Shown here: positions 1 to 8,410 of the stretch, one piece after another
How positions within the stretch are numbered: position 1 is the stretch's first letter
Layout: the number at the start of each line of letters is the position of its first letter
DNA from: Paracoccaceae bacterium
GTDB lineage: Bacteria; Pseudomonadota; Alphaproteobacteria; Rhodobacterales; Rhodobacteraceae
Assembly: GCA_006226775.1 (NCBI GenBank)
Contig: SBGD01000015.1
Location: 1 to 64,000 of the forward strand
Direction of reading: 5' to 3'
Length of the DNA stretch: 64,000 nt
Translations under genes and position numbers: made by a program
The notes under the pieces: model-generated
What the model saw: only the letters and a program-made list of their open reading frames with translations
Told to the model about the DNA's origin: nothing
Databases searched by the model: none

Positions 1-91
1 AGCAGCGTGCGCGCCAACAGGCATGACGATCAGGCGATCCGCCACCGACGGAAGAAATCCATTCCGGCTCGGCAACTATTTCAGCAACCTG

Positions 92-619
92 CTAGTCGGG
101 CGTGTCGCGCGGGGTGCCGGGGGCGGCGTCGCCATTGGCCTCGATGTCGCTGATATAGCGCTTCATCTCGGCAATCTCGCCGCGCTGCGCCTCGATGATC
201 GCATCGGCCAGCGCGCGCACCCGGGGATCGGACAACTCGGCCCGTTCGCTGGTCAGGATGGCGATGGAATGGTGCGGAATCATCGCCCGCATCCAAGCGA
301 GGTCCTCGACCGTCTCCTGACTGCGCACCAGCCAGAGCGAGACGCCGAAAGCGAGAATTGCCCCGGCAAAGATCGCGATATTGACGGTGCGATTGGAATA
401 CATCCCCAGCATGAAGGCAAGCATGACCACCGCCATCGTCGCCCCCATGTAAAGCGCCATCCACATCCGGGTCTGCGAGAAAAACACATGGTCCAGCGCA
501 TAGGTATTGAGATACATCAGCCCGAACATCACCACCGTCGATGTGGCGATCATTGCAAAAAATCTTCCGTAACCTATTCCATCACTTGAATTTTCCTTGC
601 TGCCTCCGTGATGCGCCAT
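92..619 (-). CDS. DUF305 family membrane protein
   Basis: Predicted 175-residue inner-membrane protein. Three hydrophobic segments (about residues 18-38, 50-72 and 78-98) precede a C-terminal DUF305 helix pair carrying the family hallmark MIPHH (113-117), followed by an amphipathic helix with Glu and Arg residues. DUF305 proteins are ferritin-like four-helix folds, often linked to metal (copper) stress, but no precise function is established. The frame is open further upstream, but I place the start at 619 because a GGAGG ribosome site lies about six bases before that ATG. It is transcribed away from dgoK. The leader carries three tandem copies of GTGTCGC. Confidence 0.85.
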   Translation of the reverse strand: MAHHGGSKENSSDGIGYGRFFAMIATSTVVMFGLMYLNTYALDHVFFSQTRMWMALYMGATMAVVMLAFMLGMYSNRTVNIAIFAGAILAFGVSLWLVRSQETVEDLAWMRAMIPHHSIAILTSERAELSDPRVRALADAIIEAQRGEIAEMKRYISDIEANGDAAPGTPRDTPD

Positions 620-961
620 GATATCCTCCGAGTGTCGCGTGTCGCGTGTCGCGGGGAAAAGGATCCCCGCTTTCAATCAACGCCCTGAATTGGATCAGGT
701 TCCGCCGGAGTCATCTTGGCGTGCCAAAGCGAATTGCCATTTCGCCCGGGCGACAATCGCCCGGCCTCGGCAGCGGATAAGGCGGGTGCCACGGCCACAG
801 CCTGCCCTTCGCGCCAAGCCTCCATCCCCCGGCCGCGCGGAATGCTTGAACCGCGCGCCCAGCTGCCCGAAAATGCCGCGACAGCGCGGCGCGGCACATG
901 GACAAGACCGGCGTCGCATTGCAAAGGGAACGGGCGATGGCAATCAATGGCGGGGGGCAGG
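620..961. promoter_or_regulatory. Divergent intergenic region between the DUF305 gene and dgoK
   Basis: A 342-base stretch with no convincing gene; the open frames crossing it are out of character with neighbouring proteins and have no ribosome site. It must hold the promoters of both divergent units. Visible structure: the tandem heptamer at 632-652 and a perfect 8-bp stem with a CAA loop at 746-764 (CCGGGCGA / TCGCCCGG). The hairpin has no T-run on either strand, so an operator or RNA element is as likely as a terminator. No recognisable riboswitch consensus was seen. Confidence 0.5.
632..652. repeat. Three tandem GTGTCGC heptamers
   Basis: Three perfect head-to-tail copies of GTGTCGC (632-638, 639-645, 646-652) lie immediately upstream of the ribosome site of the DUF305 gene, in its 5-prime leader. 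The unit is not a multiple of three, but because it is non-coding a copy-number change would only alter leader length. Confidence 0.8.
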
Positions 962-1870
962 ATGACCGAGGAAATTGCGGATTGGGTGGCGGTCGACTGG
1001 GGGACGTCGAACCTCCGGGTCTGGGTGATCGGCGCGGATGGGGCGGTGATCGCCAATCCCGCCTCCGACCGGGGCATGGCCGTGCTCGACAGCGACGAAT
1101 TCGAACCGGCGCTGCGCCGGCTGATCAGCGCCTACCTGCCGGAAAGCGGCTACGTGCCGGTCATCGTCTGCGGCATGGCGGGGGCACGGCAGGGCTGGCT
1201 CGAGGCGCCCTACGTGCCGGTGCCCTGCGCCGCGCCGGGGGCCGGGCAGGCGGTGTGCCCCGAGACCGCCGATCCGCGGCTGGATGTCGCCATCCTGCCC
1301 GGCGTCCTGCAGACCAGCCCGCCCGACGTGATGCGCGGCGAGGAAACCCAGATCGCCGGCTACCTGCGCGACAACCCGGACTTCGACGGCGTGCTCTGCC
1401 TGCCCGGCACCCATGCGAAGTGGGTGCATGTCAGCGCCCGCGAAATCGTCAGCTTCCGCACCTTCATGACCGGCGAGCTCTTCGCGCTGATGTCCGAGCA
1501 ATCGGTGCTGCGCCATTCGCTGACCGAGGAGGGCTGGGACAATGACGCCTTCCTCGCCGCGGTCGAGGACGTGATGACCGCGCCGCACCGGCTGGGCGCG
1601 CGGCTGTTCACCCTGCGCGCGGCCTCGCTGCTCGAGGGCACGGCGTCGGCCACCACCCGCGCGCAGGTGTCCGGGATGCTGCTGGGGCTCGAGATTGCCG
1701 GGGCGCGCGACTACTGGCTGGGCCGCGACATCGTGCTGATCGGCACGCCGAAGCTGACCGGGCTCTACCGCGCCGCGCTCGAGGCGCAGGGCGCGGCGGT
1801 GCGCGAGACCGATGGCGCCGAGTTGGCCCTGGCCGGGCTGCGCTCGGCCTACGAGGAGATGACCCGATGA
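962..1870 (+). CDS. dgoK: 2-dehydro-3-deoxygalactonokinase
   Basis: Predicted cytoplasmic sugar-acid kinase of 302 residues, the usual DGOK length. It phosphorylates 2-keto-3-deoxygalactonate to the 6-phosphate with ATP, the step before aldol cleavage in the De Ley-Doudoroff galactonate pathway. The N-terminus has the ASKHA phosphate-binding strand VAVDWGTSNLRVW, and later segments (GEETQIAGYL, LPGTHAKWV) are typical of the family. The frame is open to 716, but homologous sequence begins with MTEEIADW at 962, behind a G-rich GGGGGCAGG. Its stop overlaps the dgoA start by four bases (ATGA), so the two are coupled. No regulator, dehydratase or transporter for the pathway lies beside them in the window. 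Confidence 0.93.
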   Translation: MTEEIADWVAVDWGTSNLRVWVIGADGAVIANPASDRGMAVLDSDEFEPALRRLISAYLPESGYVPVIVCGMAGARQGWLEAPYVPVPCAAPGAGQAVCPETADPRLDVAILPGVLQTSPPDVMRGEETQIAGYLRDNPDFDGVLCLPGTHAKWVHVSAREIVSFRTFMTGELFALMSEQSVLRHSLTEEGWDNDAFLAAVEDVMTAPHRLGARLFTLRAASLLEGTASATTRAQVSGMLLGLEIAGARDYWLGRDIVLIGTPKLTGLYRAALEAQGAAVRETDGAELALAGLRSAYEEMTR

Positions 1871-2472
1871 GCCGCGAGATCATTGCCATCCTGCGCGGCG
1901 TGACACCCGACGAGGTGCAGGCCATCGGCGAGGCGCTGCTGCACGCAGGGATCGACCGGATCGAGGTGCCGCTGAATTCGCCGCAGCCGCTGAAATCCAT
2001 CGAGACACTGGCCGAGGCGCTGGGCGACCGGGCGCTGATCGGCGCCGGCACGGTGCTGAGTGCGCGCGATGTCGAGGATGTGCAGGGCGCGGGCGGGCGG
2101 CTGATCGTGTCGCCCGACTGCAACCCCGAGGTCATCGACCGGACCCGCGCGCTGGGCCTGGAGTCCTGGCCCGGGGTCGCCACGCCGACCGAATGCCTCA
2201 CCGCGCTGCGCCATGGCGCGAACGGGCTGAAGCTCTTTCCCGCCTTCCTCGTGGGGACGAAGGGGCTGTCCGCGATCCGCGCCGTGCTGCCGCCCGAGGT
2301 GCGGACCTATGCGGTGGGCGGGGTCGGGCCCGAGGCCTTTGCCGCGTGGTTTGCGGCGGGGGTCACCGGCTTCGGCATGGGCACCGGCCTTTACCGCCCC
2401 GGCATGACGGCGGACCAGGTGCGCGAGTGTGCGGCCACCATCACCGCCGCCTATGATGCGGCCCGAGGCTGA
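1867..2472 (+). CDS. dgoA: 2-dehydro-3-deoxy-6-phosphogalactonate aldolase
   Basis: Class I (Schiff-base) KDPG/KDPGal aldolase of 201 residues, cleaving 2-keto-3-deoxy-6-phosphogalactonate to pyruvate and glyceraldehyde 3-phosphate. The general base Glu33 (RIEVPLNSP) and Schiff-base Lys122 (GLKLFPA) keep the spacing of the Escherichia coli enzyme. The LNSP signature favours the galactonate enzyme over the KDPG/KHG aldolase Eda, and so does the dgoK partner. Translation is coupled to dgoK by a 4-bp overlap. The gene ends the operon; 164 bases separate it from the pqi operon. Confidence 0.93.
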   Translation: MSREIIAILRGVTPDEVQAIGEALLHAGIDRIEVPLNSPQPLKSIETLAEALGDRALIGAGTVLSARDVEDVQGAGGRLIVSPDCNPEVIDRTRALGLESWPGVATPTECLTALRHGANGLKLFPAFLVGTKGLSAIRAVLPPEVRTYAVGGVGPEAFAAWFAAGVTGFGMGTGLYRPGMTADQVRECAATITAAYDAARG

Positions 2473-2636
2473 CCGCCGGGGGCAATCGCGGCAGGACGGG
2501 GCCACAGCGCCGCATTTTCGGACCGGGGGCACGCGCCACCTGTGGACAGCCTGCCGCCATGCTCTATGATTCACGGGACGAAACGGGGCGCAACCTGCGA
2601 GGGCCTCTTTCTCGGCAACGCCGGCTTGGGGGCCTG

Positions 2637-3281
2637 ATGGAGAACACGGAGCACATGGCCGAGGGCCCTGACGGCGCGCCGATGCTGGCCTGTCCGGTCT
2701 GCGACACGCTGCATGCCGAGCCGGAGGTGCCGATCGACCATGTCGCGCTCTGCCGGCGCTGCGGCCATACCCTGGCCGCCCCGCGCGAGAATGCCATGAT
2801 CCGCATCCTGGCCCTGGCCGTGACCTCGTCGATCCTGATGATCGCCGCGGTGCTGTTTCCCTTCATCGACCTCAGCGCCGGCGGGCTGGAGAACCACACC
2901 TCGGTGCTCGATGCCGTGCTGGCCTTCTCGACCGGGCTGATGATCCCGCTCTCGGTGGCGGTCGCGCTGCTGATCGTGCTGATCCCGCTGGCCCGCCTGC
3001 TGGCGATCATCTACACGCTCTGGCCACTGGCGCGCGGCGACCGGCCCTATCCCATGGCGCGCGACGCCTTTCGCCTGGCCGAGCGGCTGCGGCCCTGGTC
3101 GATGGCCGAGATCTTCGTGGTGGGCGTGGCGGTGGCGCTGGTCAAGGTCGCGGGCCTGGCCAGTCTCAGCCTCGGGCCCGCCTTCTGGGCCTTTGTCGCC
3201 CTTGTTCTTGTAACCGTCCTTCAGGACAACACTATGTGTCGGTACACCATATGGAAATCACTGGACCGGGCGACAGCCTGA
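2637..3281 (+). CDS. pqiA: Paraquat-inducible protein A, N-terminal half type
   Basis: Inner-membrane PqiA-family protein of 214 residues. A rubredoxin-like zinc ribbon at the N-terminus (Cys19, Cys22, Cys39, Cys42) is followed by four hydrophobic segments. PqiA works with the MCE protein PqiB and lipoprotein PqiC in transport of lipids between the membranes. In E. coli one roughly 417-residue PqiA contains two such halves; here the halves are separate, overlapping genes. The frame is open to 2559, but I prefer the ATG at 2637, preceded by a G-rich stretch and directly before the zinc ribbon. The gene overlaps the next by 46 bases. Confidence 0.85.
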   Translation: MENTEHMAEGPDGAPMLACPVCDTLHAEPEVPIDHVALCRRCGHTLAAPRENAMIRILALAVTSSILMIAAVLFPFIDLSAGGLENHTSVLDAVLAFSTGLMIPLSVAVALLIVLIPLARLLAIIYTLWPLARGDRPYPMARDAFRLAERLRPWSMAEIFVVGVAVALVKVAGLASLSLGPAFWAFVALVLVTVLQDNTMCRYTIWKSLDRATA

Positions 3282-3883
3282 TCACCGCCCGCCAGGCGGG
3301 GCTGCTGGCCTGCGACCGCTGCGGACGGGTGCATGACGCCGCCGCGCTGGCCTGTGCCCGCTGTGGCGCCCGGCTCGAGCGGCGCGACGGGCGCTCGCTG
3401 CAACAGGTCTGGGCCTGGCTGCTGGCCGGGATCGTGGTCTACATCCCGGCCAATATCTATCCGATGCTGCGCACCTCGACCCTGCTGGACCAGAGCGAAA
3501 GCACCATCGTCGGCGGCGCCATCGACCTGTTTCACCACGGCGCCTATGGCGTGGCGCTGATCGTCTTTGTCGCCAGCATCGTGATTCCGATCGGCAAGTT
3601 CATTGCCATCGGCTATCTCGCGCTCAGCCTGCGCCGCGCCGGGTTTCTGTCGGCCCACAGCCGCCACCGGCTTTACGAGGTGGTGGAGTTCATCGGCCGC
3701 TGGTCGATGATCGACGTTTTTGTCGTTGCGATCCTGTCGGCGCTGGTCCAGCTTGGCAGCGTCGCGACAATCAACCCGGGAATTGCCGCTGTCAGCTTCG
3801 CGCTTTCGGTGGCCTTTACAATGCTTGCCGCCCAGAGTTTCGACCCGAAGCTGATCTGGGATGCAGGCAGGGAGCCTTCATGA
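3236..3883 (+). CDS. pqiA: Paraquat-inducible protein A, C-terminal half type
   Basis: Second PqiA-family inner-membrane protein, 215 residues, with its own zinc ribbon (Cys26, Cys29, Cys40, Cys43) and four membrane segments. It keeps the PqiA-typical ANIYPML and GRWSMIDVFVVA stretches. I take the GTG at 3236 because AGGA lies upstream; the in-frame ATG at 3251 is an alternative. The 3-prime end overlaps pqiB by four bases (ATGA). Together with the preceding gene it represents a split PqiA. Confidence 0.85.
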   Translation: MSVHHMEITGPGDSLITARQAGLLACDRCGRVHDAAALACARCGARLERRDGRSLQQVWAWLLAGIVVYIPANIYPMLRTSTLLDQSESTIVGGAIDLFHHGAYGVALIVFVASIVIPIGKFIAIGYLALSLRRAGFLSAHSRHRLYEVVEFIGRWSMIDVFVVAILSALVQLGSVATINPGIAAVSFALSVAFTMLAAQSFDPKLIWDAGREPS

Positions 3884-5679
3884 CCACGCCTTCCCCCGCA
3901 GACCCGGTCGTGCGACCGGTCAAGGGCGCCGCCAGGTCGCGCCTGTCGGTCGTCTGGCTGGTGCCGGTGCTTGCGCTTGCGATCTCGCTCGGCATCGCCT
4001 GGCAAAGCTATGCCGACCGCGGTGTCCTGATCGAGATCGCCTTTCCCAGCGCCTCGGGCGTGGCCGCCGACAAGACCGAGCTGAAATACCGCGATGTCAC
4101 CGTCGGCATGGTCGAGGATGTCCGCTTTTCCGACGATCTCTCCGAGGTCGTGGTGGCGGTGCGGATCGACAAGGCGCTGGCGCCCTATCTCGACCAGGAC
4201 GCGCAGTTCTGGGTCGTCCGGCCCGAGGTCTCGGCCCAGGGCATCAGCGGGCTGAACACCGTCCTGTCGGGGGTCTACATCCAGGGCCAGTGGGATTCCG
4301 ACGCCGGTGCGGCGCGGACCGAATTCGCCGGGCTCGACCGGGCGCCGCTGGCCGATCCCAGCCGCGCCGGCACGTTGATCGAGCTTTCGGCGCGCGACGG
4401 CAATTCGATCATCGCCGGGGCGCCGATCCTCTACAAGGGCATCCCGGTGGGCAAGGTCGAGGCGCCGGAACTGACCGAGACCGGCGAGGCCGTGGTGATC
4501 CGCGGCTTCATCAACGCGCCGCATGACCGGATCGTCACCACCAACACCCGGTTCTGGGACATCTCGGGCGTCTCGGTCTCGCTCGGGCCCGGCGGCGTGT
4601 CGCTGGATTTCTCTTCCGTCGCCTCGCTGGTGCAGGGCGGCATCAGCTTCGACACGCTGGTGGCGGGCGGCGAGAGCATCGAGCCGGGGCACCGCTTTCC
4701 GCTCTATTCCGACCAGGCCGCGGCGCGCGCCAGCCTGCTGGACGACCCGACCGGCGAGCGGCTGAAGCTGCTGGCGGTGTTCGACGGCACGGTCGGCGGC
4801 CTCTCCGAAGGTTCGGTCGTGCGCTTTCGCGGCCTGCCGGTGGGCGAGGTGGAGAGCGTCGCCATGATCGCCTCGGACATCGGCGCGCGCAAGGTGGTGC
4901 GCCTGCACGCGACGCTGGCGATAAACCCGGGCCGTCTCGGGCTGGGCGAGGAGGCCGGCTCCGAGGCCGCGCTGGCGCTGCTCACCTCCTATGTCGCGCA
5001 GGGGCTGCGGGTCCGGCTGGCCACCGCCAGCATCCTGTCGAGCGACCTGGTGGTCGACCTGGTGGAGCTGCCCGATGCCGATGCCGCCGAGATCGCGACG
5101 ACCGAGGGCGGCGTGCCGCAATTGCCGACGGTCGAGGCCGATGTGGGCGATCTCAATGCCTCGGCCGAGGGCGTGTTCAAGCGCATCAACAACCTGCCGG
5201 TCGAGGAATTGCTGGCCTCGATCCAGGGGCTGATCACCTCGGCCAACACCCTGCTGGCCGCCGAGGACACCCGCGACATCGCCCCCAATATCAACGCCAC
5301 CATGGTCGAGCTGCGCACCCTGACGCCGGAACTGACCAAGACGCTGGCCGAGACCGAGGCGACGCTGCGCGAGGTGCGGCTGATCGCCGAGGACCTGCGC
5401 GAGGCCGGGGTGACCGACAATATCAACAACGTGTTCACCTCGGCCTCTGCCGCCGCCGACGCGGTCGAGGCCGCCGCCGGGGAATTGCCCAAGCTGACCA
5501 CCCGGCTCAACACGCTGGCCACCCGCACCGAGGCGGTGCTCAAGGCCTATGACGACAAGTCGCGCCTGATTACCGGTGCGCTAACCACCCTGCGCAACAT
5601 CAGCGAAGCCGCCGATGCCATGCGCACCCTCGCGCGCACCATCCAACGCGATCCCAGTTCACTTGTGACAGGACGGTGA
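3880..5679 (+). CDS. pqiB: Intermembrane transport protein PqiB (three MCE domains)
   Basis: A 599-residue MCE-family protein anchored in the inner membrane by one helix (about residues 23-43) with a large periplasmic part. Three MlaD/MCE repeats can be read, at about 47-140, 165-262 and 290-395, each with the characteristic motif of the type LKYRDVTVGMVEDV, ILYKGIPVGKVEAP or VRFRGLPVGEVESV. A long helical C-terminal segment (about 420-599) would form the coiled-coil needle seen in E. coli PqiB. The role inferred from the family is lipid passage between inner and outer membranes. It sits between pqiA and pqiC with overlaps of a few bases. Confidence 0.93.
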   Translation: MTTPSPADPVVRPVKGAARSRLSVVWLVPVLALAISLGIAWQSYADRGVLIEIAFPSASGVAADKTELKYRDVTVGMVEDVRFSDDLSEVVVAVRIDKALAPYLDQDAQFWVVRPEVSAQGISGLNTVLSGVYIQGQWDSDAGAARTEFAGLDRAPLADPSRAGTLIELSARDGNSIIAGAPILYKGIPVGKVEAPELTETGEAVVIRGFINAPHDRIVTTNTRFWDISGVSVSLGPGGVSLDFSSVASLVQGGISFDTLVAGGESIEPGHRFPLYSDQAAARASLLDDPTGERLKLLAVFDGTVGGLSEGSVVRFRGLPVGEVESVAMIASDIGARKVVRLHATLAINPGRLGLGEEAGSEAALALLTSYVAQGLRVRLATASILSSDLVVDLVELPDADAAEIATTEGGVPQLPTVEADVGDLNASAEGVFKRINNLPVEELLASIQGLITSANTLLAAEDTRDIAPNINATMVELRTLTPELTKTLAETEATLREVRLIAEDLREAGVTDNINNVFTSASAAADAVEAAAGELPKLTTRLNTLATRTEAVLKAYDDKSRLITGALTTLRNISEAADAMRTLARTIQRDPSSLVTGR

Positions 5680-5680
5680 T

Positions 5681-6292
5681 ATGACGTTTATGAGACTGGC
5701 CGCAGCCTGCATGTTGGCACTTCTGGCCGCCTGCAGCAGCACGCCGCAATACCTGGTGGAGACCCGCTCGTCGGACCTGCATGTGCGGGCGGCGGTGCCG
5801 ACCGTGCTGGTGCGCACCGTGTCGCTGCCGACCTATGCCGCCGATCAGAAGATCGCGGTGCAGGACGACACCGGGTCGATCCAGGCCCAGGACTTCGGCC
5901 TCTGGGCGGACGAGCCCGAGCGCGCCACGACGCTGTCGATCTCGCGGCACCTGAACGCCATGACCTCGGCCAAGGTGGCGCCCGATCCCTGGCCGCTGCC
6001 CGAACCGCCGCGGGGCACGGTCGACATCCGGATCGAGACCTTCATCGCCACCAACCGCAATACCTTCCGCGCCTCGGGGCAGTATTTCATGGGATCCGAG
6101 ATCCCCGACCCGATCGACGACCCCGACCCGGACAAGCCGCCGCGGGTGCTGCCCGCACCGCTGCCCGACAAGGCGCGGCTCTTCAATATCGAGATCCCGC
6201 TGCCCGCGCGCACGCCCGCCGATATCTCGGTGGCGCAGGCCGCGGCGCTTCTGGCGCTCTCCGAGAAGATCGCCCGCGATCTCGCCCGGTAG
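5681..6292 (+). CDS. pqiC: PqiC family ABC-type transport auxiliary lipoprotein
   Basis: Predicted outer-membrane lipoprotein of 203 residues. The signal peptide ends in a lipobox LAAC with the lipidated Cys18. The mature part matches the ABC-type auxiliary lipoprotein (PqiC/YmbA) family: an N-terminal YLVETRSS strand, then LPTYAADQKIAV, then DFGLWADEPERA. It starts one base after the pqiB stop codon, so it is the last gene of the pqi operon. It is thought to dock the PqiB needle at the outer membrane. The downstream gene is convergent, 24 bases away. Confidence 0.9.
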   Translation: MTFMRLAAACMLALLAACSSTPQYLVETRSSDLHVRAAVPTVLVRTVSLPTYAADQKIAVQDDTGSIQAQDFGLWADEPERATTLSISRHLNAMTSAKVAPDPWPLPEPPRGTVDIRIETFIATNRNTFRASGQYFMGSEIPDPIDDPDPDKPPRVLPAPLPDKARLFNIEIPLPARTPADISVAQAAALLALSEKIARDLAR

Positions 6293-6316
6293 GCCGATCT
6301 CATCTTGCTGCCGCGG

Positions 6317-7108
6317 TCAGCCCGATGGGCGGCGCGTGAAGATGAAATTGTTGCGATAGCCGGTGAGGCGGGGAAACCGCCCCGCCCCGCCCTCGGGCGG
6401 CGTCGGCACCATGGCGGGCGTTGCAGGCACCAGGGTGCCGGATGTGAGTTGGCAGGCGGTCAGCCCCGCCTTTTCCAGCAGGGCAAACAGCGCCTGCGGG
6501 TCCGCGCCGGGCCGATGCTCGATTTCCACCAGCACAAGGATGTGGCGCAGGTCGAGCAAGCGGCCCATGCCGCGCAGCACCTCGAGCTCCACCCCCTCGG
6601 CGTCGATCTTCACCACCAGCGCGCGGGTGTCGCCTGGCACAAGCCTGTCCAGCCGCTCGACCCGGCAGGGCTGCTGCCAGCCGCCACCCTCGCCCAGCCG
6701 CGCGGTCGGACGGCGCCAGCCGCTTGGTGACGGATCGGTCAGCTGCGCCATGCCGGCCTCGGCCCCCGCCGCGGCCTCGACGACCTCCAGCCCCGGCAGG
6801 TCCAGCGCCCGCAGATGCGCCGCCAGCGCGGCATTGGGCTCGACCGCCAGCGTGTGCGGCGCCCAGCGCGCGAAGGCGCGGCTGTAGACCCCGACCGATG
6901 CGCCGACATCCACCGCCAGCGTCGCGCCGACGGGCCAGTCCGGCGACAGACGGCGCAGCCTCGCGGGCAGGCGGGCGGCAAAGGCCAGTTCCGCCTCGGC
7001 GAGGTGATAGGCCGCCGACCACAGGGCAAGCCCCGATCTGCGGGCGAGGGAGGCGAGGGAACCGGGCAAGGATCTGCTTTGCGGCTGGAAGGTCAGGGCG
7101 GACGCCAA
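6317..7108 (-). CDS. FkbM family methyltransferase
   Basis: SAM-dependent methyltransferase of up to 263 residues. The Rossmann start is VDVGASVGVYS, followed by AVEPNAALAAHL, the FkbM signature VVKIDAEGVELEVLRGM and a C-terminal GYRNNFIF, all typical of the family. FkbM enzymes usually O-methylate sugars or natural products; the neighbouring GT4 gene suggests a glycan substrate. The longest frame starts with TTG at 7108 and has no clear ribosome site, so the true start may be downstream. The gene is divergent from the GT4 gene. Confidence 0.85.
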   Translation of the reverse strand: MASALTFQPQSRSLPGSLASLARRSGLALWSAAYHLAEAELAFAARLPARLRRLSPDWPVGATLAVDVGASVGVYSRAFARWAPHTLAVEPNAALAAHLRALDLPGLEVVEAAAGAEAGMAQLTDPSPSGWRRPTARLGEGGGWQQPCRVERLDRLVPGDTRALVVKIDAEGVELEVLRGMGRLLDLRHILVLVEIEHRPGADPQALFALLEKAGLTACQLTSGTLVPATPAMVPTPPEGGAGRFPRLTGYRNNFIFTRRPSG

Positions 7109-7226
7109 GTGTCGCGCCGCGGTGCCGGGCTTGCAAGCTCAAACCCCCGCGCGCGCCGCGCGGCCCCTGCTGGCATCCGCCCGCGGCTTGGGCTATGCGG
7201 GCGCGACAGCGGCGGGCGGCGCGGAC

Positions 7227-8357
7227 ATGAAAATCGTATACAGCATAACCTATTACCGCCCGCATATCTCGGGGCTGACCAACGGGCTTTACCCGATCGC
7301 CGAACACATGGCGCGGCAGGGGCACGAGGTCACGGTGATCTGTGCGCGCCACGATCCGGCGCTGGCGGCGGACGAGGTGCTGAACGGCGTGCGCGTGCTG
7401 CGCGTCCCGGTGACGTGGTTCGTCGGCAAGGGCCCGGTGATGCCGGGCTTTGCCGCCACCTGCCTGCGGGCGATGCGCGGCGCGGACCTGGTGCATGTGG
7501 TGGCGCCCCAGGCGGATGCGGCGCTGGCGGTGCTGGCCGCCCGGATGCGCGGCGCGCCGGTGGTGATAAGCTACATCTGTTCCTTCGGCGCCAGCGGGCT
7601 GAAAGGCTGGGTCGCCACCCAGACCGCGCGGCTGTCGCATCTTCTGGCCGGGGCGCTGGCGCAGCGGATCGTCGCATTGAGCGAGGATTACGCGGCGCAA
7701 AGCCGGTTCTGCAGGCTGTTTCGCCGCAAGCTCGCCTTCATCCCGGTTCCCCTGCCCTGCTACCCGCAAGAATGCCCGGCCCCCCGCACCGCCAACCCGG
7801 TGCTGCGGATCGGCTTCGTGGGGCGTTTGTCGCCGGAAAAGAGCCTCGATCTGCTGCTCGACGCGATCCCGCACCTCGAGGCCCGGCTCGCCCGGCCCTT
7901 CTGCATCGAGATCGTCGGCCCCGAGGATCCGCCGGGAACGCCCGGGCGCAACCGCCTGCGCCATCGGCTTGCGGCCGAGGCGGCGCAGGGCCGGGTGATC
8001 GCGCATGGGCGGCTGGACCAGGCCGGGCTCGACCGGTTCTATTCCGGGATCGACGTGCTGGTGCTGCCGTCCAATTCGCGGCTGGAGGCCTACGGCATGG
8101 TCCAGGTCGAGGCGATGCTGCGCGGCACCCCCTGCGTGGCCAGCGACCGGCCCGGGATGCGCCTGCCGATCCGCGAGGCCGGTTTCGGCCGGCTGTTCGC
8201 GCCCGGCGACCCGGCGGCGCTGGCCGAGGCGCTGGACATGGTGCTCTGCTACGACCCGCGCCCCGACGCCGAGGATATCGCCCGCGTGCGCGCGCATTTC
8301 GCCCCCGGACGCATCTTTGCCGCCCATGAGGCGCTGATCAGCCACCTGGCACGGTAG
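7227..8357 (+). CDS. Glycosyltransferase family 4 protein
   Basis: Retaining GT-B glycosyltransferase of 376 residues. The start MKIVYSITYYRPHISGLTNG is the usual N-terminal acceptor-binding loop of GT4 enzymes; FVGRLSPEKSLDLLLDAI opens the nucleotide-sugar domain and EAYGMVQVEAML is the E-x7-E motif. The open frame begins at 7122, but conserved sequence starts at the ATG at 7227. The substrate cannot be told. It lies upstream of the GT-C gene at 8411 in the same orientation, so it may belong to the same surface-glycan pathway. Confidence 0.88.
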   Translation: MKIVYSITYYRPHISGLTNGLYPIAEHMARQGHEVTVICARHDPALAADEVLNGVRVLRVPVTWFVGKGPVMPGFAATCLRAMRGADLVHVVAPQADAALAVLAARMRGAPVVISYICSFGASGLKGWVATQTARLSHLLAGALAQRIVALSEDYAAQSRFCRLFRRKLAFIPVPLPCYPQECPAPRTANPVLRIGFVGRLSPEKSLDLLLDAIPHLEARLARPFCIEIVGPEDPPGTPGRNRLRHRLAAEAAQGRVIAHGRLDQAGLDRFYSGIDVLVLPSNSRLEAYGMVQVEAMLRGTPCVASDRPGMRLPIREAGFGRLFAPGDPAALAEALDMVLCYDPRPDAEDIARVRAHFAPGRIFAAHEALISHLAR

Positions 8358-8410
8358 CGCCGCGCGCCCGGCTCTGGTTCTATCCGCAGGCAGCAGTGAG
8401 GAGCCGTGAC

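Noticed and set aside
8396-8410. GTG at 8396 as start of the GT-C gene
   Set aside because: The GAGGAG ribosome site lies inside this extension and is well spaced for the ATG at 8411.
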